Of a stretch of 64,000 bases of DNA, positions 9,099 through 17,639 are shown piece by piece. The notes below the pieces were generated by a model, which was not told the DNA's origin, did not search any database, and saw only the letters and a program-made list of their open reading frames with translations. Made by a program: the position numbers and the translations under genes. Every line of letters starts with the position of its first letter. Position 1 is the first letter of the stretch. This DNA comes from Kluyvera sichuanensis (GTDB lineage: Bacteria > Pseudomonadota > Gammaproteobacteria > Enterobacterales > Enterobacteriaceae), in NCBI RefSeq assembly GCF_014218705.1, contig NZ_JABBJF010000022.1, positions 1-64,000 of the forward strand, written 5' to 3'.

Positions 9099-11756
9099 AT
9101 GAAAAACCTTTTCCGCAAAAAATGGTTTTACAGACCACTCTGCACAATAACGATGTTATGTCACCTTGGTGTTGTATCCTACGTGCCGTATGCCTTTTCA
9201 GCAACGCCCCAGGAAAACGTTACATCTGCCACTAATTTCTATAAAACACTGCCGCAAGTTTCAGCTACGTCAAATGGTACGGTTCAGTATGGAAAAGGCC
9301 AGGCCGTTGATTTGAACTCTGCTTATCCAAATCAAGGTTCATCAACTTCACTGGATAGCCTGAAAGGAACCTACGGAGATGACAGCAACACGCTAAAACT
9401 GGGCAATACAACCAACGCCAATCTGAAAACCGAAAATTCACTGCGCGGCGAAGCTTACCGAACGCTGGTGGGCTCAACGAAAACTACAGCAAACATTAAA
9501 CCTGATGATTCCATCTTTGATGGCCATAAAGACTTCCTGGAGAATCAGGATAAGTACATGCAAGATCTTGGTGATTGTTCTATGACCAAGACCATGACGA
9601 ATAAGGACACCGTCAACCATATCCCTGATTATCGCGAATGTACCCGTACCACAAGTGTCAGCGGCACATTCACCCTCTACCATCCTTACGTTGCCGGTAT
9701 GCTCTCGCATTATAGTGGCGCGGCGAACATCGGTTCTTGCGGCACTAACTGCATCGAACTCTGGCTCGGGACTGTCGGTGATAACTACTGGGACGGCAAC
9801 TGCACAATATTTGAACAGGCAATGGCCGTCACTGTCTACAATCCCCAGGCAGTTACCAGCGCCAAGATCATCAGGGCTAAATGGGATGATTACATGCAGA
9901 TTTATGTCGGTGGTACAGATAGGGGTAGTTTGGTTTGGGCAGGGCCAAAAGGTTTAAACGTCTTCCCGCCAGAGACATCAGGAGCCTGTGAATTAAAAAC
10001 AAGCTGGGATCAGTCGATTAATGTAGATGTAACAGCACAAATCCGAAATACCCCCCAAAATGGCGTTCTTAATTTCAAAAACCGTGTGTCAGTGACTGGC
10101 AGCGGCGAAGGTTATGCTCTCATTTATATTTACTTTGACCCAAACAAAATTATCTCGGATAACGCCTGGACTGTTGATAAACCTGAACAATTCGATACGT
10201 TGCTGAAGGCCATCAACGCCGGGTATTGCCAGAATTACACGGTAACCTGCCGCGAGACAGTCATTCCTGATGCAAATGGGTGCGCAACCATAAATGGCGC
10301 ACGTATCTGCGAAAACCAGCTTGCTAAGCCGCCGATCGGAGGTCTCTCACCTTTCTGTAAGTCTGCAACGGTAGTTTCCAACTGCGGAACCGACGGTGGC
10401 GTTAACAATACTTGCAAGCAGTACGATGCAAACACTGCATGTAAATTCATTAAGTCCACTTGCATAACAGGTGCGGAGGGTGACAAAAATGGGTGCTGGC
10501 AGGCAACCGAGGTATGGGATTGCGGAACGGATGTCGTTGTACCCAATACCTCCTCCACCGATACCTATACTTGTCCTGGCGCTGTGCAATGCCTTAATGG
10601 GTCTTGCCTACAGCCTTCTGCTGAACCAAGCGGCGATTTCAACAAAGCAGTTGCAACTCTTCAGGCCGCAACTTACGCATTGAATGAAATGAAGTGTGGC
10701 GATGATACTGACGAAACCAACCGTTCCTGCACTCTTTTTAAAGGTGAGTCTGCACAATGTAAATCGGCGATGGGGGGATGGGTGGATTGTTGTGATCAGC
10801 CCGTAGATGTCAGCTGGATTCAGTATTTGCAGTTGTCCTACTACACTCTAAAAATTGCTGATGCTGTCTCTGTAAAAGCCGGTATGTTCGAACAGGGAAA
10901 AGGTATTTTTGACATGGGTTCCGAACTTATGACTAATGCCATCGATACAATAACTCGACCAGCTATTTCCGCTTTCAACAGTCTGGTTGGGTCGGCAGGT
11001 ACTGAAGCGGCTCAGCAAGCTACAGAAGCAGGTTTGTCCGGTTTGATGAATCAGGCTATAGGAGCGCTGACGAAACAAGTTGCTCAATGGACTCTTGATA
11101 CCTTCGGCCCTGCTGCGACGAATCTGATATTTGAAAGTGCGGCCTCTGGCGGTGGCGCAGCCGTAACATCGTCTGGCCTGGCTACATCTGTTCAATTGTC
11201 GTCAACTATTGTTTCGGCAATATCCGTGGTTGGATATGCTTACATGGCGTACCAGATTGCTAATATACTGGTCAACATCATCTGGGCTTGTACTCCTGAT
11301 GAATTTAAGCTTGCCGTTAAGAAAGAAACAAAATTGGCCGTGCATATATCCAGCTGGTGTGAAACAAAGTTTCTGGGTGTCTGTATCGAGAAACGGTCAA
11401 GTTATTGCACGTTTGATTCTCAGATTGGTCGCATCATTCAGGAACAAGGGAGACCAATGTTAGGTATCGGCTGGGGGGATAAAAAGAACCCGGATTGTCG
11501 ACCACTGACGTTAGAAGAATTTGGACGGATTGATTTTAACAAACTCGATTTGTCAGAGTGGATTGGTTCACTTTACGAGGCGAAACTTTTACCTAAAGCG
11601 TCGGAAATAAATCTGGATAAGATAACCGGTAAAGGAAACGTATTGAATATAGATGGATCTCGCCAGAACTCCCTGGAGCGATTCCAGAGCGGTGTTGACA
11701 GTATCGATGTTGATGCGGCGAAATCTAGCACAGAGGCTGTTTTGAAAACTCAATAG
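9099..11756 (+). CDS. traN: TraN-like outer-membrane mating-pair stabilisation protein
   Basis: An 885-residue exported, cysteine-rich protein. TraN sits in the donor outer membrane and binds recipient surface structures to stabilise mating pairs. A signal peptide occupies about residues 1-33. The middle (about 370-510) contains many Cys residues in repeated CxxxxxxxC and NGxCxxP-type units, and the C-terminal part carries a hydrophobic stretch near 685-730 and the CTPDEFKLAVK-type segment typical of the family. It is separated from traG by 435 bases and has its own terminator at 11771. Confidence 0.9.
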   Translation: MKNLFRKKWFYRPLCTITMLCHLGVVSYVPYAFSATPQENVTSATNFYKTLPQVSATSNGTVQYGKGQAVDLNSAYPNQGSSTSLDSLKGTYGDDSNTLKLGNTTNANLKTENSLRGEAYRTLVGSTKTTANIKPDDSIFDGHKDFLENQDKYMQDLGDCSMTKTMTNKDTVNHIPDYRECTRTTSVSGTFTLYHPYVAGMLSHYSGAANIGSCGTNCIELWLGTVGDNYWDGNCTIFEQAMAVTVYNPQAVTSAKIIRAKWDDYMQIYVGGTDRGSLVWAGPKGLNVFPPETSGACELKTSWDQSINVDVTAQIRNTPQNGVLNFKNRVSVTGSGEGYALIYIYFDPNKIISDNAWTVDKPEQFDTLLKAINAGYCQNYTVTCRETVIPDANGCATINGARICENQLAKPPIGGLSPFCKSATVVSNCGTDGGVNNTCKQYDANTACKFIKSTCITGAEGDKNGCWQATEVWDCGTDVVVPNTSSTDTYTCPGAVQCLNGSCLQPSAEPSGDFNKAVATLQAATYALNEMKCGDDTDETNRSCTLFKGESAQCKSAMGGWVDCCDQPVDVSWIQYLQLSYYTLKIADAVSVKAGMFEQGKGIFDMGSELMTNAIDTITRPAISAFNSLVGSAGTEAAQQATEAGLSGLMNQAIGALTKQVAQWTLDTFGPAATNLIFESAASGGGAAVTSSGLATSVQLSSTIVSAISVVGYAYMAYQIANILVNIIWACTPDEFKLAVKKETKLAVHISSWCETKFLGVCIEKRSSYCTFDSQIGRIIQEQGRPMLGIGWGDKKNPDCRPLTLEEFGRIDFNKLDLSEWIGSLYEAKLLPKASEINLDKITGKGNVLNIDGSRQNSLERFQSGVDSIDVDAAKSSTEAVLKTQ

Positions 11757-11770
11757 CTTTGCAGGATAAG

Positions 11771-11800
11771 AAGCCCCGACTTTATGTCGGGGCTTTTTTT
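11771..11800 (+). terminator. terminator of traN, shared with the convergent lipoprotein gene
   Basis: AAGCCCCGAC and GTCGGGGCTT form a 10-bp stem with a five-base loop, followed by nine T. The reverse-strand lipoprotein gene ends just beyond it. Confidence 0.9.
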
Positions 11801-12571
11801 TTACTTTCTGAACAGGTATTGCTTACCGTCACTGAATACCATTGGTTCATGTTCAGGAGAGCCTGGTAAGAACAGAGCCCGCTGAGCACCCAGTTCTTTA
11901 CTCATTTCTTTAACCAGACCTACGTTAGAGGCTCGTGTTGCATAGAGGTTGAAGCAGTCATTACCGATAATGAATGTCACCTGACCGCTGGTGCTGATAG
12001 GTGGTTTCGGCAACGTTGGAGCTATATCAGCATACGATACCCAATCACCGTTCGTCGCTTTCCGACGAACTGCATTTTCAACAGCACCGCCTTTCCCCTC
12101 ACACATCCCACCAACTTTGTATCCATCCATCCGGGTTAGTGTTTTCCAGAAAATCGCATTGACCTCACGCTCATTATCTTCCTGAGATTTACCGTTCCAT
12201 GACGCGACACGCACCACGCCATCAACAATAGCAGTAGGCTGTTGGGCCGTTAAAACAGACAGCACAGGGATGAAAGATGTGTGTGTCGCGAAGCCCGCAG
12301 CCACATCGGCCACTCCATTACCTCCCAGGTTGGTTACACCTTTTTCACCAGCCTTAACCGGGGTTTTGAGAGGGACAAGCTGCCCATTGGACGCGAAACC
12401 GTTATAGATAAGGTATTGATCGCCAGCATCGGTGATCTGACGTAAATCCATCGCTCGGGCAAATTTCAAAGCATCAGATGGATTGCTGTCAACCGGCATA
12501 GCTGGTGGTTGAGAAGCCGCGCAACCAACTAACATCAGCGATACCAAAGCAAGACCAGAGATTTTCTTCAT
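11801..12571 (-). CDS. predicted outer-membrane or periplasmic lipoprotein
   Basis: A 256-residue protein that begins with a lipoprotein signal peptide: hydrophobic core followed by LMLVGC, with the lipid-accepting Cys at residue 17. The mature protein is mixed alpha/beta and contains two further Cys that could pair (CEGKGG region and NDCFNLY). It does not match a family I can name. It lies between the tra block and the regulatory operon, convergent with traN, and is preceded by a TTCGTC-type promoter at 12609-12637. A role in the cell envelope or in transfer is possible. Confidence 0.8.
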   Translation of the reverse strand: MKKISGLALVSLMLVGCAASQPPAMPVDSNPSDALKFARAMDLRQITDAGDQYLIYNGFASNGQLVPLKTPVKAGEKGVTNLGGNGVADVAAGFATHTSFIPVLSVLTAQQPTAIVDGVVRVASWNGKSQEDNEREVNAIFWKTLTRMDGYKVGGMCEGKGGAVENAVRRKATNGDWVSYADIAPTLPKPPISTSGQVTFIIGNDCFNLYATRASNVGLVKEMSKELGAQRALFLPGSPEHEPMVFSDGKQYLFRK

Positions 12572-12608
12572 TTTATTTTCCTTGGGACACCAGTAGGTTT
12601 GTTATTCA

Positions 12609-12637
12609 ATACTAACCCGACTCATTCACGTGACGAA
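12609..12637 (-). promoter_or_regulatory. TTCGTC-type promoter for the lipoprotein gene
   Basis: Reading the reverse strand, TTCGTC is followed by 17 bases and TAGTAT. This matches the dispersed promoter family of this plasmid exactly in spacing and lies 38 bases upstream of the lipoprotein start codon. Confidence 0.7.
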
Positions 12638-12650
12638 GTATCCAGGCAAT

Positions 12651-12678
12651 AAAAAAGCCCGTTAAAACGGGCTTTTTT
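12651..12678. terminator. bidirectional terminator after the FlhC-like gene
   Basis: AAAAAAGCCCGTT and AACGGGCTTTTTT form an almost perfect stem with T runs on both strands. It terminates the reverse-strand operon ending at 12699. Confidence 0.85.
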
Positions 12679-12698
12679 ATGAAATTTAACTTAGTCAC

Positions 12699-13229
12699 TT
12701 ACGAGCTTTCATTTTCAGCTTCTGTATCAGAGCAGAACGGACAAATATGTTTTTTCCGTGGACGGTCACAACTCTGCGGTGAAATAAATGAAAGATCGCA
12801 ACGGTAACACCTTACCATACGTATTTCTTCAGCTCGAAAATCACGAGCAAGAGTCCAGGCCTCGTTGGCATCAATCATCATTTTCGAGGCTTCTTCCGGG
12901 CGGAATTTAAGGTTTAGTTCCCGGTAGATTTCGAACGCACTCACCACATCAACGATGTTGTCACTGTTGTTTGGGTCTTTCGAACGACGCAGATAGATGC
13001 TCATAAAATTGGTTGCCTCAACCTTTTTATGTGTCGTATTGAGCAGCGTCTCTGAATGTTTAAGTCGTCCGATTGATACATCACTCAGATGGAACTCTTT
13101 TCGCAAAAAATCAATAACACGGTCACTTGCATTAAGCGAATGCACAATGATCTTTCTACGAAATCCTAATTTTACCATTTTCTGTGTTAAAGCAAATTTA
13201 TCTTCATCCCGGACAAGAGCAGCCTTCAT
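12699..13229 (-). CDS. FlhC-like transcriptional activator (AcaC/SetC type)
   Basis: A 176-residue protein resembling FlhC. Near the C-terminus it has the paired cysteines CYRC (141-144) and CPFC (163-166) that in FlhC coordinate zinc. FlhC-like proteins act with FlhD-like partners as a heteromeric activator; in IncA/C plasmids and SXT elements the equivalents (AcaC, SetC) switch on the transfer genes. The upstream neighbour is a FlhD-like gene ending three bases before this ATG. The ATG was preferred over TTG 13235 because GGAG lies nine bases ahead. Regulation of tra is inferred from the family and from position. Confidence 0.75.
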   Translation of the reverse strand: MKAALVRDEDKFALTQKMVKLGFRRKIIVHSLNASDRVIDFLRKEFHLSDVSIGRLKHSETLLNTTHKKVEATNFMSIYLRRSKDPNNSDNIVDVVSAFEIYRELNLKFRPEEASKMMIDANEAWTLARDFRAEEIRMVRCYRCDLSFISPQSCDRPRKKHICPFCSDTEAENESS

Positions 13230-13231
13230 AA

Positions 13232-13762
13232 TCAATTACTCCAATGAGAATAGCGCGACTGTAAGTAACCTGTTAATTCTAAGGTTGGGTTGGGGGCTCC
13301 AATAACTGTACTGAAGTCACAATCTACTAAATCGGCAAATGGACGAATAGGTTTAAAATATATTTTGCCGGTTATGATTGCATCGATTGTTTGTGCATCA
13401 TCCATACGTTCGACAAGCTGTACGGTTTTTTCATTATCAAACCAGTAGAACGTTTGGGCAACAGTCCCCGTATTAATGAAAACACGAACACTGAATACCA
13501 GCAGGGCAAGCCGTAGGATGTATGAGTCATGACGAACGAATTTTTCTACCTCAGTAGATATCTTGCGCTCGGGATCATGACAGATATTAAAGATGGGCAA
13601 GTCATACTTCTCCATCGATAAAGCGAGCTTGGCCTGATTAGATTTCTCTATCAAAAATTCCCGGTCTCCTTCTGCTAACTCAAAAGGGCTTTTATACAAC
13701 GATTGCGCACGGGTAATAATTGAGATGGCAGTCTGTAGAAAATACAAATTTTGATTAATCAT
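13232..13762 (-). CDS. FlhD-like transcriptional activator partner (AcaD/SetD type)
   Basis: The 176-residue product starts with a segment (NLYFLQTAISIITRAQSLYK, then LIEKSNQAKLALSMEKYDLP) that aligns by eye with the FlhD N-terminal helix pair. The C-terminal part is longer than in FlhD (about 116 residues). The gene overlaps the upstream transglycosylase by eight bases and is followed directly by the FlhC-like gene. Together they should form a DNA-binding activator complex of the AcaDC/SetDC type. The start was set at MINQNLY because earlier codons lie inside the upstream gene. Confidence 0.65.
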   Translation of the reverse strand: MINQNLYFLQTAISIITRAQSLYKSPFELAEGDREFLIEKSNQAKLALSMEKYDLPIFNICHDPERKISTEVEKFVRHDSYILRLALLVFSVRVFINTGTVAQTFYWFDNEKTVQLVERMDDAQTIDAIITGKIYFKPIRPFADLVDCDFSTVIGAPNPTLELTGYLQSRYSHWSN

Positions 13763-14315
13763 TTTCGATAAGCCTCTTCCATACGCGTAATACGCGCTGA
13801 CCATATTCACGAGCCTTGCCTTCCAACTTAGGGTTTTGAGTGTTGTATCCACCTATCGCCAGTTCTATATCGCCAGGGTTAGCTTTGATGGCTGCACACA
13901 AAGTCTTTGCCCCGATTCGGATGTTTGTATCGACATCCAGGAGTTCTTCAGGATGGTTAACATACTGTCCGTTCCAACGAAAATTAATTTGAACGATTCC
14001 AATATCTGTTACCGGAGTGGCTGAGAGATAGCGGGCTAGCGCTCTCTTTGCATCTTCATAACTTGTCGGGTAATACGACCCATAAACATAGTTGTTCAAT
14101 GCCCAGGGGCTGGGAACAACATACCCCTTGGTTCCTGCATTATTTTTACTCTCGGTGAGTGCCACCGCGTAGAGAAGGTACGGATCGAGGCCACACTCTT
14201 TCTGGGAATGCTTTTCCCAAGAAGTGCCACGAAGATCTACAAGCCTGGCGTTCGTACTCGTGCAGTAAGCAGCACATAGTAAAGCGAGCACCAAACTCTT
14301 CGTTGCTATCTGCAT
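13755..14315 (-). CDS. SLT-family lytic transglycosylase
   Basis: A 186-residue periplasmic enzyme that cleaves peptidoglycan, making room for the conjugation apparatus. A signal peptide covers about residues 1-23. The SLT fold is marked by the catalytic Glu in ALTESKNN (Glu55), the DIGIVQINFRW motif and the AIGGYNT motif. A purine-rich ribosome site lies just ahead of ATG 14315, which therefore beats the in-frame ATG five codons earlier. It is transcribed with the ParM-like and FlhDC-like genes. Related transglycosylases lie next to setDC/acaDC in SXT and IncA/C elements. Confidence 0.88.
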   Translation of the reverse strand: MQIATKSLVLALLCAAYCTSTNARLVDLRGTSWEKHSQKECGLDPYLLYAVALTESKNNAGTKGYVVPSPWALNNYVYGSYYPTSYEDAKRALARYLSATPVTDIGIVQINFRWNGQYVNHPEELLDVDTNIRIGAKTLCAAIKANPGDIELAIGGYNTQNPKLEGKAREYGQRVLRVWKRLIEND

Positions 14316-14344
14316 TTCCCCTCCCCACAAACCCTACAACGGCA

Positions 14345-14875
14345 TCAACTTATGCGAACACGCCTTGGTGTAACCTTTTCATTAACGCCGCTATCTTGAT
14401 TGTCGCCTGTCTCCCCAACGCCCGATTTATCTCCAGGATTGGGATCCGGTATTTTTCCAGCAATCTCAGGCTTACTGGTAAGGTTCGCCGTCGATAACTG
14501 GTCATCTTTAACTTCGAACTCTTGAATATCACTGCCCACACAAAATGGCGGGCCTGTATTGACTATATCGTTGCTAACCACGTGACGAAATTTTGGTTCA
14601 GTGTCCTCATTTACTTTGGGTAAGTGGCCGTCTCTCTGACTAGTCATCAGACCAGTCTCATTTTCTGTATTCGGCCCACGGACTGATTTCTTCTGTTCTG
14701 ATTTACGTTTTTTTGAAGTCTCACGGACGATACCGGGTATAAAACTGTCACCTGCTAGCAATGCTCGGTTTGCCAGCGCCAATAGTGAACTGCTGCGCTG
14801 GCCAGACTGTTTTGATTCCAGATAATTAATCAGCTCTGGAAACAGTATTGGATTAATCGTCACTCGAACTTGCAT
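14345..14875 (-). CDS. ParR/StbB-like partition adaptor (tentative)
   Basis: A 176-residue protein downstream of the ParM-like actin, in the position where segregation systems of the StbAB or ParMR type encode their DNA-binding adaptor. The N-terminal 45 residues (MQVRVTINPILFPELINYLE, then RSSSLLALANRALLAG) look like a ribbon-helix-helix segment. The rest is charged and low in complexity. AGGGGG precedes ATG 14875; the in-frame TTG at 14893 would overlap the upstream gene. The assignment rests mostly on gene position. Confidence 0.6.
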   Translation of the reverse strand: MQVRVTINPILFPELINYLESKQSGQRSSSLLALANRALLAGDSFIPGIVRETSKKRKSEQKKSVRGPNTENETGLMTSQRDGHLPKVNEDTEPKFRHVVSNDIVNTGPPFCVGSDIQEFEVKDDQLSTANLTSKPEIAGKIPDPNPGDKSGVGETGDNQDSGVNEKVTPRRVRIS

Positions 14876-14889
14876 GAAACCCCCTTTGC

Positions 14890-15912
14890 TCAATCATCGC
14901 CGTAAAGCATCAAGTCAACGCCATAGTTCCAGAAACCAATGGCATTACTGGCAACAGGCAACGGGCTCGATACGATCCTGGCTCGGGGGAATTCTTCTCG
15001 TATGGTCTGTTCGTAGAACCTTGTCCCACCACCGGCAGCTGCAATGATATGGACTGGCCCGAGAACCCTTGTCGATTTTCGCAACTCTTTGACTACATCA
15101 CTGGCGATGGAGGGAATAGCTTCTTCAAGCAGAGGACGTAGGGAAATGTGGCGGAACCCATTAAAGAAAGACTGCTCATTGTTACGGAGAGCGATTTCAA
15201 TAATTTCTGGTAGATCATCAATTCGCTCTTCCGGGTTATCGGCATTAAGGCGGTTCACAATGCTTTCGATAATTGCACTGGTTGCTTTTAATGATGAACC
15301 TGAAGAGCCTGATACCCTGCTTCCGCTCTTAAAGGCGATGTAGTCCATCGAGAAGAAGCCAGGGTCAACCACGAGAATGGTCGACTTCTCTAATTCTTCC
15401 TGACTGATAAGGCCCGGTCTGTTAACGATGTCATTGATGACACCAACGCCCTGCTGAAGAACGAGGCATTTTTTAACAGTCACTGTTTTTCCTGGCGCAA
15501 TAGTAAACGTACCGGTGAGCCTCGCAGTCAGTTTCGCGCGTTCACTTTCATTAGCAAGACGGACAGGTAAACCAGTTACTACCAGGTCGATTTCATTGCC
15601 TGCTTTAGCAGTGATTTTATCCAGTGAGGCCAGATATAGTGCCAGGTACATTTCTGTCATGTGGTAACGGTCATGCAGCTCACGCGCATCGGGGCGTTCG
15701 GTAAAAGCCCGCCATTCTTTACCTCCTGGGTACACCAACACTTCATGTTCGCAGCTACGCTTTACCAGCCGCACATCATCTACTGGCTCATTCGTAGCGT
15801 AGGCCGGATAAATACTGACTGTGGGTTTGTCATCCGCTGAATCCCCTACAGCAATTTTTACATTGCTGTATCCAATATCAATTCCGCAGACAACCAATTT
15901 GTCATTGCTCAT
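14890..15912 (-). CDS. ParM/StbA-like actin-type ATPase
   Basis: A 340-residue actin-fold ATPase of plasmid segregation. Visible landmarks are the phosphate-1 loop GIDIGYSNVKIAVGD (residues 10-24), the phosphate-2 segment VVDPGFFSMDYIAF and the adenosine motif AAAGGGTRFYEQTIREEF. Length is standard for ParM. Such proteins polymerise and push plasmid copies apart with the help of an adaptor, here probably the next gene. It begins the reverse operon that also carries the transglycosylase and FlhDC-like genes. Confidence 0.88.
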   Translation of the reverse strand: MSNDKLVVCGIDIGYSNVKIAVGDSADDKPTVSIYPAYATNEPVDDVRLVKRSCEHEVLVYPGGKEWRAFTERPDARELHDRYHMTEMYLALYLASLDKITAKAGNEIDLVVTGLPVRLANESERAKLTARLTGTFTIAPGKTVTVKKCLVLQQGVGVINDIVNRPGLISQEELEKSTILVVDPGFFSMDYIAFKSGSRVSGSSGSSLKATSAIIESIVNRLNADNPEERIDDLPEIIEIALRNNEQSFFNGFRHISLRPLLEEAIPSIASDVVKELRKSTRVLGPVHIIAAAGGGTRFYEQTIREEFPRARIVSSPLPVASNAIGFWNYGVDLMLYGDD

Positions 15913-16089
15913 TCGTTAACCCTGCAAGTTAAAAATGAATTACTGCCACTCCGATAACATTTGAGCGCCAAAAAGGGGTTCGCACTAACGTAAAGAAAGG
16001 TGGCCTCCCTCTGTCAACGTCGGGAATTAACCGTTAACAAGTTGTAACATGGTATTCAAACGATCATCGATTACCATTTTTTTTATCGG

Positions 16090-16109
16090 CAAAACGTCCC
16101 CATTTTTGA
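16090..16109 (+). promoter_or_regulatory. candidate activator box upstream of the MobI-like gene
   Basis: CAAAACGTCCCCATTTTTGA agrees with the site upstream of the tra genes (2188-2207) in 18 of 20 bases and has the same orientation relative to the + strand genes. It may be bound by the FlhDC-like regulators. Confidence 0.4.
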
Positions 16110-16570
16110 CATTAATAATGGCTAGATACGGACGTTTAAAATGTCAGATATGTACATAAATGCTGCATGAAACTGGACGTCATATATGGCTAAATCCGGC
16201 CCTAAAAACCTTAACCCCTAACCTAAATCAGACTGAGGAAATTAGGTGGTAATGTATGAGGGCAACACATTTAGATTGGCTTTCCGCCTGGGGATTTCGC
16301 GGAGTATATATACTAAAAACACATGCTTCGGTGAGGTGAATTAAGGTATGTTGTGGCGATTACTCAAGGGTACACTTCGTGAAAATTTTACTTAAGCACA
16401 AGTTATAATTTCACTTAAATATGCATATCTCCCCTTCACTTCCCCCCCAAAAAAACTCTCTCAAACTAGTATATATACCTACAAAATGTGACATAAATCA
16501 CTATGAAGTTACTGTGATTTAGGATTGATCCTGAAGACGGAGGGAGGTGATGGAAGTTTCAGCTGCGTTT

Positions 16571-17032
16571 GCCATTGTATTCTCCAGAAAGGTAACAAAA
16601 AGTGGAAAAGCCAGAAACATAAGTTTCTGCCATATCATATAGCGACTCTACATAATCGTTTACTAAGAGGTTTGTGCAGCGGTGGGCGTCATCCCGTTAA
16701 TCGCCTCTACATTAGGGGAAGTAAGTTTCCATTATATTCCCCAGAAACCTATTAAAAATCAGAAATGCCCAGAAACGTAGTTTTCTGCCATATCATATAG
16801 AGATTGGCAAACTGCTTGATTAAAATAAAATGGCTTGATAAAAGTACCCGTACAGATAGATATTAATAGCTCAATCACCAGATTGCCATTGTATTCTCCA
16901 GAAACATGCAAAAAATGAGAACACCCAGAAAGATACTTAACTGGAGAATCAATCTTTCCTGTTTTGGAACTGAAAACTAAAAATCGAACCTGAAAAGGAG
17001 TTTTCTCTTTCTCCAGAAACATAGAGTTCTGG
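16571..17032 (+). repeat. degenerate repeats with CCAGAAAC palindromes
   Basis: Three copies of a GCCATTGTATTCTCCAGAAA-like unit start near 16571, 16729 and 16885. Three palindromes of the form CCAGAAACATAAGTTTCTG lie at 16611-16629, 16769-16787 and 17013-17032, and the first two are followed by CATATCATATAG. The first two sets are about 158 bases apart. Such repeats are typical of protein-binding arrays at transfer or replication origins. Confidence 0.65.
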
Positions 17033-17095
17033 CGTAATAATAGAGATTCTCTTTTTTGGGGTTAAGTCCTAATCAAAAAACATCGAGGTGGTTTT

Positions 17096-17527
17096 ATGCA
17101 ACTCGTCGGGTACATCAATGATCTGGAAAAGGCTCGTGATGCGGTTGATTCAGCCGCAGAACTTCTGTTTAACGAGGCCAATAGTCTTCGGGAGGAATAC
17201 TGGGACAAAGCTATTGCTGATGACGAGAAGGCACGGTACAGCTTTAACGTAACCAGGCAAGGAACAACTATCAGGATCCGCTGGGCCAGATTGACACCTT
17301 TGCGCAAAGCTGGTGGAGGCATTGATCGTGTCGTTCCCAAATACCTACCTCTCAACAAAGGCGAATCATATCCACCAGCGAAATTTAAGGATGCAAGCCA
17401 GCGAGAACTTGCGCTTATCGAACTGTATGAAGGTCAGCTTATTTGGTTGCGTGATGAGTTACGAAAAAACCGTGCAATTCGGCAGGCACTTTCACTTCGA
17501 ATAACTCACCTAAGAAAACAGCTTTAG
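17096..17527 (+). CDS. MobI-like conjugative transfer protein
   Basis: A 143-residue, strongly charged, helical protein. Its N-terminal part (LNEAN-type helix, EEYWDKAIAD), the central RIRWARL strand and the terminal basic helix agree in layout with the MobI proteins of IncA/C plasmids and SXT elements, which act at oriT in DNA processing. The repeat-rich non-coding region lies directly upstream, as expected. GAGG nine bases before ATG supports the start. A terminator follows at 17571. The identification is by general resemblance, not by a catalytic motif. Confidence 0.6.
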   Translation: MQLVGYINDLEKARDAVDSAAELLFNEANSLREEYWDKAIADDEKARYSFNVTRQGTTIRIRWARLTPLRKAGGGIDRVVPKYLPLNKGESYPPAKFKDASQRELALIELYEGQLIWLRDELRKNRAIRQALSLRITHLRKQL

Positions 17528-17570
17528 AAATACAAACCGCTCTGGAGTAAACATAACGGATATACATGAA

Positions 17571-17596
17571 TACCAGGCGATGACCTGGTATTTTTG
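17571..17596 (+). terminator. terminator after the MobI-like gene
   Basis: TACCAGG and CCTGGTA pair around CGATGA and are followed by five T. Confidence 0.75.
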
Positions 17597-17639
17597 TTAG
17601 TGAGCCTTCAGGCGATCTGTTAGTGAGCCTTCAGGCGAT
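17596..17639 (+). repeat. tandem 21-base direct repeat
   Basis: GTTAGTGAGCCTTCAGGCGAT is present twice (17596-17616 and 17619-17639), separated by CT. Each copy contains a short GCCTTCAGGC palindrome. It lies directly after the terminator of the MobI-like gene. Confidence 0.75.

Larger units (their letters stand above)
15913..17095. other. long non-coding regulatory region, candidate oriT
   Basis: About 1.2 kb without a credible gene between the divergent ParM-like and MobI-like genes. It holds an A/T-rich part with a copy of the candidate activator box (16090-16109), then a set of degenerate repeats and palindromes (16571-17032). In IncA/C and SXT elements the origin of transfer lies next to mobI, so oriT is most likely here. 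The nick site itself cannot be recognised. Confidence 0.5.

Noticed and set aside
16525..17022. Small coding frames in the repeat region (16525-16755 on +, 16759-17022 on -)
   Set aside because: They follow the palindromic repeats, lack convincing ribosome sites and have unlikely codon use.
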